The notes below the pieces were generated by a model. That model saw only the letters and a program-made list of their open reading frames with translations, made no database searches and was not told the origin of the DNA. The position numbers and the translations under genes are program-made. Shown here piece after piece: positions 23,747 to 32,602 of a stretch of DNA of 64,000 nt. This stretch comes from Postechiella marina (GTDB taxonomy: Bacteria; Bacteroidota; Bacteroidia; Flavobacteriales; Flavobacteriaceae), in contig NZ_BAABCA010000002.1 of the NCBI RefSeq assembly GCF_039538365.1, forward strand, positions 124,001-188,000, in the 5' to 3' direction. Position 1 is the stretch's first letter. Each line of letters starts with the position of its first letter.

Positions 23747-25042
23747 TTATACCACTCTTAATAAAAAGTAGTTTTTCTTACCACGTTGCAGCAAAACAAA
23801 TTTATTATTAATTAAATCTGCTTTTGTTAGAGTATAATCGTCTTTTACTTTTTCTTTATTTACAGATATAGAGTTTTCTTTAAGTGCACGTCGCGCCTCT
23901 CCATTAGATTTTAAAAAGCCTCCTTTTTCTGCTAAAGCAGAAATAATATCTACACCTTCTTCAATATCTAACGCAGAAATTTCTTTTTGGGGCACGCCAT
24001 CAAAAACATCTAAAAACGTTTGCTCGTTTAAACCTTTTAAATCTTTGCTAGTAGATTTACCAAAAAGAATTGCACTAGCTTTAATAGCGTTCTCTAAATC
24101 TTCTTTAGAGTGTACCATTGTAGTAATTTCTTCTGCCAAACGCTTTTGTAAAACTCTTAAATGCGGAGCTTCTTTGTGTGTTTCTATCAATCCACTTATT
24201 TCTTGTTCTGTTAAAAAAGTGAATATTTTAATGTATTTTTCGGCATCATCATCAGAGGTGTTTAACCAATATTGATAAAATTTATAGGGCGATGTTCTAT
24301 CAGCATCCAACCAAACATTACCGCCTTCTGTTTTACCAAATTTAGTACCATCTGCTTTTGTTATTAAAGGACAGGTTAAGGCATAACCTTTACCGCCTCC
24401 AATACGTCTAATTAACTCTGTACCTGTAGTTATATTTCCCCACTGGTCGCTACCTCCCATTTGCAAAGTACAATTATTAGCCCTGTAAAGGTGTAAAAAA
24501 TCGTAACCTTGTACTAACTGATATGTAAACTCTGTAAAAGACATTCCTTCTTTAGCTTCAGAAGATAACCTCTTTTTTACAGAATCTTTGGCCATCATAT
24601 AATTAACCGTAATATGCTTACCAACATCGCGAATAAATTCTAGAAACGAAAAATTTTTCATCCAATCATAATTATTCACCAAAATAGCTGCATTATCAGC
24701 ATCACTATTAAAATCTAAAAAACGGGCCAATTGCCCTTTTAAAGCATCTTGGTTGTGACGTAGCGTTTTTTCGTCTAGTAAATTTCGCTCTGCAGATTTT
24801 CCTGAGGGATCTCCAATCATACCCGTAGCTCCTCCAATAAGCGCATATGGCTTGTGTCCTGCTAATTGAAAGTGGCGTAACATCATTACACCAACTAAAT
24901 GCCCTATGTGTAACGAGTCTGCTGTAGGATCTATACCAACATAGGCAGATTGCATTTCAGTCATTAAATGCTCTTCTGTTCCTGGCATGGCATCGTGCAA
25001 CATCCCTCTCCACTTTAATTCTGCTACAAAATTGCTCTTCAT
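23747..25042 (-). CDS. tyrS: Tyrosyl-tRNA synthetase
   Basis: The 431-residue class I enzyme has HIGH at 45-48 (SLHIGHLVG), the family motif KFGKTEGGNVWLD in place of KMSKS, and a C-terminal S4 RNA-binding domain (FLKSNGEARRALKENSISVN). It charges tRNATyr. A -7 element at 25067-25074 lies about 25 bp before the start. Confidence 0.97.
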   Translation of the reverse strand: MKSNFVAELKWRGMLHDAMPGTEEHLMTEMQSAYVGIDPTADSLHIGHLVGVMMLRHFQLAGHKPYALIGGATGMIGDPSGKSAERNLLDEKTLRHNQDALKGQLARFLDFNSDADNAAILVNNYDWMKNFSFLEFIRDVGKHITVNYMMAKDSVKKRLSSEAKEGMSFTEFTYQLVQGYDFLHLYRANNCTLQMGGSDQWGNITTGTELIRRIGGGKGYALTCPLITKADGTKFGKTEGGNVWLDADRTSPYKFYQYWLNTSDDDAEKYIKIFTFLTEQEISGLIETHKEAPHLRVLQKRLAEEITTMVHSKEDLENAIKASAILFGKSTSKDLKGLNEQTFLDVFDGVPQKEISALDIEEGVDIISALAEKGGFLKSNGEARRALKENSISVNKEKVKDDYTLTKADLINNKFVLLQRGKKNYFLLRVV

Positions 25043-25066
25043 TTTTTATCTTTTTTATACTAGGTG

Positions 25067-25074
25067 CAAATATA
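25067..25074 (-). promoter_or_regulatory. -7 element for tyrS
   Basis: TATATTTG on the - strand, followed by CACC, 24 bp before the tyrS ATG. Confidence 0.55.
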
Positions 25075-25209
25075 AAAATAGAACTACAATCTATGCCTTT
25101 ATTATTCATAATTCTTTAACTCCAAAAAGCCTTATTCTTTTAAAAAGGTTTTTAACTAAAAAAAGCGTTGCATTTAAAACTTTAACAATAGTTATTATCA
25201 TTATAAAAA

Positions 25210-25243
25210 TTGAATTAATTATTTGAAATATTTATTACTTTCG
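25210..25243 (+). promoter_or_regulatory. Promoter adjoining the start codon of the 25248 SDR gene
   Basis: TTG (25210-25212), a 23-nt spacer and TACTTTCG (25236-25243, one mismatch to TAnnTTTG). Only 4 nt separate it from the ATG, which predicts a leaderless mRNA. Confidence 0.45.
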
Positions 25244-25247
25244 TTGT

Positions 25248-26255
25248 ATGATTTTAGTAACAGGTGGTACAGGTTTAGTAGGTTCTCATTTACTTTACAA
25301 ATTAATTAGCAATAATGAATTAGTTAGAGCTATTTACAGAAAACCTAAAAAAATAGAAAACACAAAAAAAGTATTTTCTTGTTATACAGATAATTACGAA
25401 GCTTTATTTAATAAAATTGAATGGGTACAGGCAGATTTGTTAGACATACCCACGCTAACAGAAGTTTTTAGAGGTGTCTTGCATGTATACCACTGTGCAG
25501 CATTTGTATCTTTCGAACCAAATAAATTTAACCTTTTACGACGCACCAATATAGATGGCACAGCAAACATTGTTAATCTTTGTCTTGCTTTTGGTGTTGT
25601 AAAACTTTGCCATGTTAGCTCTATAGCTACTTTAGGCAATTCGCTAAATAATGAAGCTGTTACAGAAAAAACTATTTGGAATCCTGAAGACGATAATAAT
25701 GTTTATGCTATTTCTAAATATGGGGCAGAAATGGAAGTATGGCGTGGCACACAAGAAGGTTTAGATGTTGTTATAATAAATCCTGGTGTTATTTTAGGAG
25801 CTGGAATTTGGCGCTATGGCACAGGAAATTTATTTAAAAAAGCAGCTAAAGGTTTATCTTATTATACCCAAGGCACTGTTGCTTTAATAGATGTTAGCGA
25901 TGTTGTAAATATTATGATTGCACTTATAAAAAGTGATATAAAAAACGAACGCTTTGTTCTTGTTGCAGAACACAAAACATTCAAAGATTTTTTACAAAGC
26001 TTAGCTATATCTGTAAACGGAAAACCACCAAAAAAGAGAGCCAAGCCATGGTTATTAAATATCGCCTGGAGATTAGATTGGTTAATAAGCACACTAACGG
26101 GCAAACGCAGGCAATTAACCAAACATTTAACACGATCGTTAAGCACCAAAAGCAACTATAACAATCAAAAAATTAAAGATACTTTAAATTATAATTTTAA
26201 AAACATAGACGAAAGTATAAGCCAAATTGGTACTATTTATCAGAAACAGGTTTAA
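25248..26255 (+). CDS. Extended SDR (NAD-dependent epimerase/dehydratase family)
   Basis: The 335-residue protein opens with the cofactor motif ILVTGGTGLVGSHLL and has the YxxxK pair (YAISKYGAEMEVWRG). This group includes dihydroflavonol-4-reductase-like and sugar-nucleotide epimerases. The substrate is unresolved. It is a single gene whose 3' end overlaps the DUF4296 lipoprotein gene on the other strand by 23 bp. Confidence 0.9.
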   Translation: MILVTGGTGLVGSHLLYKLISNNELVRAIYRKPKKIENTKKVFSCYTDNYEALFNKIEWVQADLLDIPTLTEVFRGVLHVYHCAAFVSFEPNKFNLLRRTNIDGTANIVNLCLAFGVVKLCHVSSIATLGNSLNNEAVTEKTIWNPEDDNNVYAISKYGAEMEVWRGTQEGLDVVIINPGVILGAGIWRYGTGNLFKKAAKGLSYYTQGTVALIDVSDVVNIMIALIKSDIKNERFVLVAEHKTFKDFLQSLAISVNGKPPKKRAKPWLLNIAWRLDWLISTLTGKRRQLTKHLTRSLSTKSNYNNQKIKDTLNYNFKNIDESISQIGTIYQKQV

Positions 26256-26718
26256 TTAACCCTTTTGGCTTTGTTTTAATAGAATCTTTTAAATGCTCTA
26301 TTTTTTTATTCTTATTACGTTTCTTAGCTTTCTCTATAGAATCGGCTTTCTTTTTGGCCTTAGTTTCTTCGTCTATTAATGTTTTGTATTTAATTTTTAA
26401 ACCATCTAGACTATCTTTCATTAATGCATATATGTCTTCGTATTCTTGAACATGAAAAGCATAATAATTGTTACTTAAAGCAAATTGCAAACTATCAATA
26501 TCATATTTTTTATACACGTATTGCGCAGCCTTAACATTATGAGTGTCTAGCACTTTTTTGTTATTACCAGTTACAGATCGTATTAATCTTAAATCGATTA
26601 ATATGTTAGCCATTTTCTTTTTAGAAATTAAGTTATCTGGCTTCTTTGGCTCGTTATATTGGTAACATGCAGTTAGTAATAACGATAAAATTACAAGTAC
26701 TGTTAGTTTTTTAAGCAT
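26233..26718 (-). CDS. DUF4296 lipoprotein
   Basis: The 161-residue protein has a lipoprotein signal ending at C18 (LLTAC), the DUF4296 core (MANILIDLRLIRSVTG, IDSLQFALSNNYYAFHVQEYEDIY) and a lysine-rich C-terminal tail (KKADSIEKAKKRNKNKK). The function is unknown. It immediately follows pyrC (1 bp apart) and is the last gene of that operon. Its 3' end overlaps the facing SDR gene. Confidence 0.85.
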   Translation of the reverse strand: MLKKLTVLVILSLLLTACYQYNEPKKPDNLISKKKMANILIDLRLIRSVTGNNKKVLDTHNVKAAQYVYKKYDIDSLQFALSNNYYAFHVQEYEDIYALMKDSLDGLKIKYKTLIDEETKAKKKADSIEKAKKRNKNKKIEHLKDSIKTKPKGLIKPVSDK

Positions 26719-28065
26719 TTATCTATTAAAAGTTAATCGTTTAGCTGCATTAACATCGTAAAATTTAAAGTTTTTATATGCTAAACTACCGTTTACAAAT
26801 GTATGCGTAATTCTCGATTTAAAGGTTGCTCCTTCAAAAGGAGACCATCCGCATTTATATAAAATATTATCTTTATTAACCGTCCATGGGTTATTTAAAT
26901 CTACCAACACCAAATCGGCAAAATAACCTTCTTTAACATAGCCTCTTTTTTCAACTTGAAACAAAATTGCTGGGTTATGGCACATTTTTTCTACAACTTT
27001 TTCTATCGAAATTTTACCTTTATGATGCATTTCTAACATAGCAGGCAAAGCATGTTGTACTAGTGGGCCACCAGAAGGCGCTTTAGTATAAACGTTTTGT
27101 TTCTCTTCTAAAGTATGTGGCGCATGATCTGTTGCAATAACATCAATTCTATCGTCTAACAAAGCGTCCCATAAACCATCTTTATCTTTTTGAGATTTTA
27201 CTGCTGGGTTCCACTTAATAAACGTTCCTTTTTCTTCGTAATCTTGATCTGTAAACCATAAATGATGCACACAAACTTCCGATGTTATTTTTTTATCCTT
27301 TAAAGGTATTTTGTTGCTAAACAAACTTGTTTCTTTTGCTGTAGATAAGTGAAAAACATGAATTCGGGCTCCGGTTTTTTTAGCCAGTTCTATAGCTTTA
27401 GACGATGATAAATAACAAGCCTCTTCGCTTCTAATTACTGGGTGATATTTTACAGGAATATCGTCTCCATATTTATCTAAATGCTCCTTAAAATTCTTTT
27501 TAATAGTAGCTTCGTCTTCACAATGTAAAGAAATAACCATATTGGTGCTTTTAAATATTTTTTCTAAAACATCTAAATCATCAACCAACATATTTCCTGT
27601 TGACGAACCTAAAAACAATTTTAATCCCGCTACATTTTTTTCATCAACCTTTAAAATTTCGTCTAAATTATCGTTAGTACCACCAAACATAAAAGAATAA
27701 TTTGCAGATGATGTTTTTGCTGCTATATCAAATTTTTCTTCAAGTTTTTCTATTGTTGTAGATTGTGGATTTGTATTTGGCATTTCTATAAAAGAAGTAA
27801 TACCTCCTGCAATTGCTGCCTTAGATTCTGTTTCTATATTGGCTTTATGCGTTAAACCTGGCTCTCTAAAATGTACTTGATCGTCTATAGCACCGGGTAA
27901 TACGTATTTACCTTCGGCATCGAACACATGCACATCTGCAGATTTTGCACTTATAGAGCTACTAATTTCTTTAATATATTCGCCTTCTATTAAAATATCA
28001 CCATTAAAAATAGTGCCTTCGTTTACAATATTGGCATTTTTAATTAACATCGTTTTTTTGCTCAT
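26719..28065 (-). CDS. pyrC: Dihydroorotase
   Basis: The 448-residue amidohydrolase has the metal-binding motif DQVHFREPG, later HCEDE and IHVFHLST histidines, and ATDHAPHT. It closes carbamoyl-aspartate to dihydroorotate in pyrimidine synthesis. It is 4 bp from the mannosyltransferase gene upstream and 1 bp from the DUF4296 gene downstream, so all three form an operon. The combination is not pathway-specific. Confidence 0.93.
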   Translation of the reverse strand: MSKKTMLIKNANIVNEGTIFNGDILIEGEYIKEISSSISAKSADVHVFDAEGKYVLPGAIDDQVHFREPGLTHKANIETESKAAIAGGITSFIEMPNTNPQSTTIEKLEEKFDIAAKTSSANYSFMFGGTNDNLDEILKVDEKNVAGLKLFLGSSTGNMLVDDLDVLEKIFKSTNMVISLHCEDEATIKKNFKEHLDKYGDDIPVKYHPVIRSEEACYLSSSKAIELAKKTGARIHVFHLSTAKETSLFSNKIPLKDKKITSEVCVHHLWFTDQDYEEKGTFIKWNPAVKSQKDKDGLWDALLDDRIDVIATDHAPHTLEEKQNVYTKAPSGGPLVQHALPAMLEMHHKGKISIEKVVEKMCHNPAILFQVEKRGYVKEGYFADLVLVDLNNPWTVNKDNILYKCGWSPFEGATFKSRITHTFVNGSLAYKNFKFYDVNAAKRLTFNR

Positions 28066-28069
28066 CTCC

Positions 28070-28795
28070 CTATTTTTTTTTGAATATACTTTTAATTTTC
28101 ATTGAAATAACACCAAATATAGCTTCAGATATAATTCCAGAACTTAATTTAGATACTCCTTTTGTTCTATCTGTAAAAATTACTGGTACTTCTATTATTT
28201 TTAGTTTTTTTAGATATGTTTTAAATTTCATTTCTATTTGAAAAGCATAGCCAATAAATTTAATTTTATTTAAATCTAAAGCCTCTAAAGTTTCGCGTTT
28301 ATAACAAACAAAACCTGCTGTTGTGTCGTGAATAGCCATACCTGTAATTAATTGCACATATTTTGATGCCATGTAAGACATTAACACGCGACTCATGGGC
28401 CAATTTACTACATTTACTCCAGTTACATAGCGAGAACCTACAGATAAATCTGCACCATCTAAACTACAAGCATTGTATAGTTTTATTAAATCTGTTGGAT
28501 TATGTGAAAAATCGGCATCCATTTCAAAAATGTATTTGTAAGCTCTATTGATACACCATTTAAAACCATGGATATAAGCTGTACCTAAACCAGATTTTTC
28601 TTTTCTTATTTCTAAAAACAACCGATTAGGAAACTCTTTTTGAAGTTCCTTTACCTTTGGCCCTGTTAAATCTGGAGAATTATCGTCTACAACAAGAATA
28701 TTAATATCTTCAGATTGCGAAAATACAGCTTTTATAATAGCTTCAATATTTTCTATTTCATTGTATGTAGGTATTATTACTACAGCGTCTTTCAT
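28070..28795 (-). CDS. Polyprenol monophosphomannose synthase (DPM1-like)
   Basis: The 241-residue GT2 enzyme has VIIPTYNEIENI, the nucleotide-sugar motif VVDDNSPDLTGP and metal-binding EMDADFSHNP, and GTAYIHGFKWC. Length and motifs match the single-domain dolichol/polyprenol-phosphate mannose synthase, with no C-terminal membrane segment. It would load mannose on a polyprenol carrier for surface glycans or protein O-glycosylation. First gene of the operon with pyrC and DUF4296. Confidence 0.92.
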   Translation of the reverse strand: MKDAVVIIPTYNEIENIEAIIKAVFSQSEDINILVVDDNSPDLTGPKVKELQKEFPNRLFLEIRKEKSGLGTAYIHGFKWCINRAYKYIFEMDADFSHNPTDLIKLYNACSLDGADLSVGSRYVTGVNVVNWPMSRVLMSYMASKYVQLITGMAIHDTTAGFVCYKRETLEALDLNKIKFIGYAFQIEMKFKTYLKKLKIIEVPVIFTDRTKGVSKLSSGIISEAIFGVISMKIKSIFKKK

Positions 28796-28806
28796 CTCTT
28801 AACATT

Positions 28807-28832
28807 AGCTGTTTAAAAATTTTTAAACAGCT
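28807..28832. repeat. Perfect 26-bp palindrome upstream of the mannosyltransferase-pyrC operon
   Basis: AGCTGTTTAAAAA is followed directly by its reverse complement, with no loop. It lies between the -7 element at 28862-28869 and the start codon at 28795, ending about 11 bp before the ATG. It could be an operator or a leader hairpin. Confidence 0.7.
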
Positions 28833-28861
28833 TCCTTTTTTATTTTTTTATTCAATTTCAG

Positions 28862-28869
28862 CAAATGTA
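28862..28869 (-). promoter_or_regulatory. -7 element for the mannosyltransferase-pyrC operon
   Basis: TACATTTG on the - strand matches TAnnTTTG, followed by CTGA, about 65 bp before the start codon. Confidence 0.55.
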
Positions 28870-28910
28870 CATCATTTAAAAGATTCTTTTTTTTAAATAT
28901 TCCTTAATAA

Positions 28911-28944
28911 TTGCAAGAGGTTTATTAAAATTATAATAATTTTA
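28911..28944 (+). promoter_or_regulatory. Promoter of the DUF4271-hemD pair
   Basis: TTG (28911-28913), a 23-nt spacer and TAATTTTA (28937-28944, one mismatch). Only 4 nt lie between it and the ATG at 28949, suggesting a leaderless transcript. Confidence 0.5.
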
Positions 28945-28948
28945 TGCC

Positions 28949-29593
28949 ATGCTTCGCCAGGTTACATCAAACGAATTAATTACCATATTAATGGTTATAG
29001 GTCTTACCGTTATCTCGGTAGCAAAACTGGTTGCTCCCAAACGCTTTAACGATTTTATTTTTGTTTTAGGCAGTATAAAGTATCTAAAAATTTATTCTAG
29101 AGACCAAAAATTCTTCGACAATTTTGATGCCCTTTTGTTTATTAACCTCATACTATCGTCTGCTATTTTTGGAGTTATATGCCTGCAATATAATTACCAA
29201 CATTATGCGCTAGACATAAACACCATGTTTAAATTAACGGTTGGTGTAGGTGTTTTTATCTTAATTAAAGTACTGTTAGAGCGCTTAATTGGTAGCCTTT
29301 TTGAAATAGATAAATTAATGGACGCTTACCTTTTTCAAAAAATAACTTATAAAAACTATTTGGGTCTTATTTTAATACCAATAAATGGGTTGCTTGTTTA
29401 TGCTTTCCCTAAAGCGTTAACAATAATTTATGTAATGATTGCTTTATTGTTATTAATTAACTTAATAGGACTTTTAACCTCTTTTAAAACACATCAAAAT
29501 ACAATAAAAAACAACTTGTTTTATTTTATTTTGTATCTTTGCGCTCTCGAAATCGCACCTTATATCATTTTATACAAGGTGTTTATCGAATAA
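28949..29593 (+). CDS. DUF4271 membrane protein
   Basis: The 214-residue protein has about six hydrophobic segments and the DUF4271 features KRFNDFIFVLGSIKYLKIYSRDQKFFDNFD and a short polar C-terminus. The family is found in Bacteroidota directly before hemD; its function is unknown. It is 16 bp before hemD here, as expected. A strong -7 element for hemD lies inside its 3' end at 29534-29541. Confidence 0.88.
   Translation: MLRQVTSNELITILMVIGLTVISVAKLVAPKRFNDFIFVLGSIKYLKIYSRDQKFFDNFDALLFINLILSSAIFGVICLQYNYQHYALDINTMFKLTVGVGVFILIKVLLERLIGSLFEIDKLMDAYLFQKITYKNYLGLILIPINGLLVYAFPKALTIIYVMIALLLLINLIGLLTSFKTHQNTIKNNLFYFILYLCALEIAPYIILYKVFIE
29534..29541 (+). promoter_or_regulatory. Internal -7 element for hemD
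   Basis: TATCTTTG followed by CGCTC lies within the end of the DUF4271 gene, 68 bp before the hemD ATG. The nearest TTG has a short 15-nt spacer, so strength is uncertain. Confidence 0.4.
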
Positions 29594-29609
29594 CTAAACA
29601 GTTGGACGT

Positions 29610-30359
29610 ATGAAAGTGAAAACAATTTTAGTATCTCAACCAGAACCTAAAATAGAGAATTCTCCATATTTTGATCTTCAAGAGAAGCAAAAAGTAAAAA
29701 TAGATTTCCGCCCATTTATTCACGTTGAAGGTGTATCGGCAAAGGAAATAAGACACCAGAAAATAGATTTAAACAACTACACTGCTATTATTTTAACGAG
29801 CAGAAATGCTGTAGATCATTTTTTTAGAATTGCAGAAGAAATGCGTTTTAAAGTTCCAGATACGATGAAGTATTTTTGTCAATCTGAAGCAGTAGCATAC
29901 TACCTTCAAAAATATGTAGTGTACAGAAAGCGTAAAATTTATGTTGGTAAACGTACTTTTGCAGAACTATCGCCTTTAATTAAAAAGTATAAAGACGAAA
30001 AGTTTTTACTACCAAATACAGACAAAGTAAAAGATGCTGTTCCAGAAACTTTAAATGCATTAGGTGTAGATTGGAAACAAGCTACATTTTACAAAACGGT
30101 AGTTAGCGATTTATCAGACCTAGCAAATGTATCGTACGATGTACTTGTATTTTTTAGTCCTTCTGGTATTGAGTCTTTATTTAAAAACTTTCCAGATTTT
30201 AAACAAAACGAAACACGAATTGCTGTTTTTGGAAACACAACTATTAAAGCTGTAGAAGAAAAAGGGTTACGTGTAGATATTGCTGCACCAACTCCAGAAA
30301 CGCCATCTATGACTATGGCTTTATTAAAGTATATAGAAAAAGCAAATAAAGGAAGGTAA
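29610..30359 (+). CDS. hemD: Uroporphyrinogen-III synthase
   Basis: The 249-residue protein has the weakly conserved HemD two-lobe pattern: an ILTSRNAVDHFFRIAEEMRF block, a middle LPNTDKVKDAVPETL, and VLVFFSPSGIESLFKNFPDF followed by IAVFGNTTIKAVEEKGLRVDIAAPTP. It closes hydroxymethylbilane to uroporphyrinogen III for haem and sirohaem. It follows DUF4271 and ends at a strong terminator. Confidence 0.9.
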   Translation: MKVKTILVSQPEPKIENSPYFDLQEKQKVKIDFRPFIHVEGVSAKEIRHQKIDLNNYTAIILTSRNAVDHFFRIAEEMRFKVPDTMKYFCQSEAVAYYLQKYVVYRKRKIYVGKRTFAELSPLIKKYKDEKFLLPNTDKVKDAVPETLNALGVDWKQATFYKTVVSDLSDLANVSYDVLVFFSPSGIESLFKNFPDFKQNETRIAVFGNTTIKAVEEKGLRVDIAAPTPETPSMTMALLKYIEKANKGR

Positions 30360-30382
30360 TACTCCTTTTTTAAAATAATATC

Positions 30383-30420
30383 AAAAAGCGATTTCAAATT
30401 AATGAAATCGCTTTTTTTTT
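30383..30420. terminator. Bidirectional terminator between hemD and pckA
   Basis: AAAAGCGATTTCA/TGAAATCGCTTTT hairpin with a 5-nt loop, followed by a long T-run on the + strand and A-rich on the other side, between convergent genes. Confidence 0.85.
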
Positions 30421-30449
30421 ACAAGAGTTAGTCACTCAACAATAAAAAA

Positions 30450-32066
30450 TTAAAAGGCGTAGCGTTGGGGTCCGCCACGTCTAATTTCTTCACTACAATA
30501 CGCTTCGAATTTTTTAAAATTTTCTCTAAAAGCATTAGTTAACTTAAAAGCTGTTGTATAATAAGCCTCATCATCATTCCATGTTGCTCTAGGACTTAAA
30601 ACACTTGTTGGCACGCCAGGGCAAGACCTTGGTTGCGCCACTCCAAAAACAGAATGAATGTGATAATCGTTATAATTATACAAGCCTAAATCGCCATTTA
30701 GCACCGCATTAATCATAGCTCGTGTATATTTTAATTTCATTCTAGTACCTACACCATATGGCCCACCAGTCCAACCTGTATTAACAAGCCAAACGTTTAC
30801 ACCTGCATCAACCATTTTCTTGCTTAACATCTCGGCATATTTAGATGGATGCAAAGGCATAAAAGGCGCTCCAAAACAAGCAGAAAACGATGGTTGTGGT
30901 TCTAAAACACCAGCTTCTGTTCCTGCTACTTTTGCAGTATAACCCGATATAAAATGATATGCAGCTTGGCTAGGTGTAAGTTTAGATATTGGAGGTAAAA
31001 CACCAAAAGCATCGGCTGTTAAAAAAAATATATTTTTAGGGTTTTTACCTATAGATGGTTTTTTTATGTTTTCTATATGATGTATTGGGTAACTTACACG
31101 TGTGTTTTGCGTAATAGATGTATCGCCAAAAGCCACCTCGCCTTTGTTGTTTAAAATTACATTTTCTAGAATAGCGCCTGGTTTAATAGCATCAAAAATT
31201 TCTGGTTCGTTATCTCTAGAAAGGTTAATTACTTTAGCGTAACAACCACCTTCAAAATTAAAAACCGTGTTTTCGTTTGTCCAACCATGCTCATCGTCTC
31301 CAATTAAACTTCTATTAGGATCTGTAGAAAGTGTTGTTTTACCAGTTCCAGAAAGTCCAAAGAAAATAGCAGTATCACCATCTTTACCAACATTAGCACT
31401 ACAATGCATTGGTAATGTATCTTTATACACTGGTAAAATAAAATTTAAAGCCGAAAAAATACCTTTTTTAATTTCTCCTGTATAGCCAGTACCACCAATT
31501 AATGCTATTTTTTTAGTAAAATTTAAAATGGCAAAATTGTGTTGTCTTGTTCCGTCTTCGTCTGCAACAGCCATAAAATTAGGTGCATTTACAATAGTCC
31601 ACTCTGGTGTAAAATTTTCTAATTCTGTTTCAGTTGGTCTTAAAAACATATTACTAGCAAATTGGTTGCTCCACGGAAACTCATTAATAACACGAATATT
31701 AAGTTTGTAATTCTCGTCTGCGCAAGCATAACAATCTCTTACATATAACTCTTTACTAGAAAGGTAATTAACAACCTTATTGTATAAAGCATCAAACTTA
31801 TTAGAATCGAAAGGAATATTAATATCACCCCACCAAATACGATCTTTAGTAATATCATCTTTAACAATAAATCGATCTTTTGGCGATCTTCCAGTAAATT
31901 CACCTGTATTAACTGCAATAGCTCCAGAAGACGTCTCGACGCCTTGCCCTTTCTCTATTGCTATGTCATGGAGTTTTTTTGGTGAAAGTTGATACTTAAC
32001 TTTAGCATTTTTTATTCCGTATTGCTCTAACGAAATCGTTTGCGTAACTTGATTATTATTTACCAT
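30450..32066 (-). CDS. pckA: Phosphoenolpyruvate carboxykinase (ATP)
   Basis: The 538-residue enzyme has the kinase P-loop FGLSGTGKTTLSTDP, the preceding metal-site region (MHCSANVG), and GDDEHGW and NTGWTGG blocks of the ATP-dependent family. It converts oxaloacetate to phosphoenolpyruvate for gluconeogenesis. Single-gene unit with a shared terminator on its 3' side. Confidence 0.97.
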   Translation of the reverse strand: MVNNNQVTQTISLEQYGIKNAKVKYQLSPKKLHDIAIEKGQGVETSSGAIAVNTGEFTGRSPKDRFIVKDDITKDRIWWGDINIPFDSNKFDALYNKVVNYLSSKELYVRDCYACADENYKLNIRVINEFPWSNQFASNMFLRPTETELENFTPEWTIVNAPNFMAVADEDGTRQHNFAILNFTKKIALIGGTGYTGEIKKGIFSALNFILPVYKDTLPMHCSANVGKDGDTAIFFGLSGTGKTTLSTDPNRSLIGDDEHGWTNENTVFNFEGGCYAKVINLSRDNEPEIFDAIKPGAILENVILNNKGEVAFGDTSITQNTRVSYPIHHIENIKKPSIGKNPKNIFFLTADAFGVLPPISKLTPSQAAYHFISGYTAKVAGTEAGVLEPQPSFSACFGAPFMPLHPSKYAEMLSKKMVDAGVNVWLVNTGWTGGPYGVGTRMKLKYTRAMINAVLNGDLGLYNYNDYHIHSVFGVAQPRSCPGVPTSVLSPRATWNDDEAYYTTAFKLTNAFRENFKKFEAYCSEEIRRGGPQRYAF

Positions 32067-32141
32067 AAATTTGAATAAAAATAGTTATGGTGTAAAATTA
32101 TAACAATTTTTTAAACTAAAAATATAATATTCGTATTTTTA

Positions 32142-32525
32142 TCACTTAATTTTTAAGAAATCAATAAACAATAACACCCAAGAGACAATTAAAAGCAATC
32201 CTCCAATTGGAGTTATAAAACCTATAGATTTAAAATTAAAACTAGACAATTCGTTTGTTGCCAAACCATAAATAGAACCAGAAAAAAACAAAAGCCCAAT
32301 TAATACCAAATAAAAAACATACATCTTGGTTTTGTCTAATATAAAATTGGACGAACCTACAAAAAGCAATAAAAAAGCATGATACATTTGATAACGCACA
32401 CCGGTTTCAAATGTTTTTTGTGCCTCAACAGTTATTAACGTTTTTAAACCGTGTGCTGCAAATGCACCTAAAACAATACCAATTATGCCCAATAGTGCTG
32501 CTGCAATTAATATTTTTTTATTCAT
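32142..32525 (-). CDS. DUF423 membrane protein
   Basis: With the ATG at 32525 the 127-residue protein has four hydrophobic segments and the DUF423 signatures LGAFAAHGLK, ETGVRYQMYHAFLLL and FFSGSIYGLA. The frame extends to 32591, but those codons lack family features. The function is unknown. It is divergent from the saccharopine dehydrogenase gene across 77 bp. Confidence 0.88.
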   Translation of the reverse strand: MNKKILIAAALLGIIGIVLGAFAAHGLKTLITVEAQKTFETGVRYQMYHAFLLLFVGSSNFILDKTKMYVFYLVLIGLLFFSGSIYGLATNELSSFNFKSIGFITPIGGLLLIVSWVLLFIDFLKIK

Positions 32526-32602
32526 AATATCGTATTTAAAACTTAAGGTATTTATTAAATTAGTTTCGAATTCATCAACAAAATTAATCAACTAATCTCT
32601 TT

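Noticed and set aside
28807..28832. Reading the 26-bp palindrome as a rho-independent terminator
   Set aside because: It lies upstream of the gene it would terminate, has no loop, and follows a -7 element, so it is better read as an operator or leader element.
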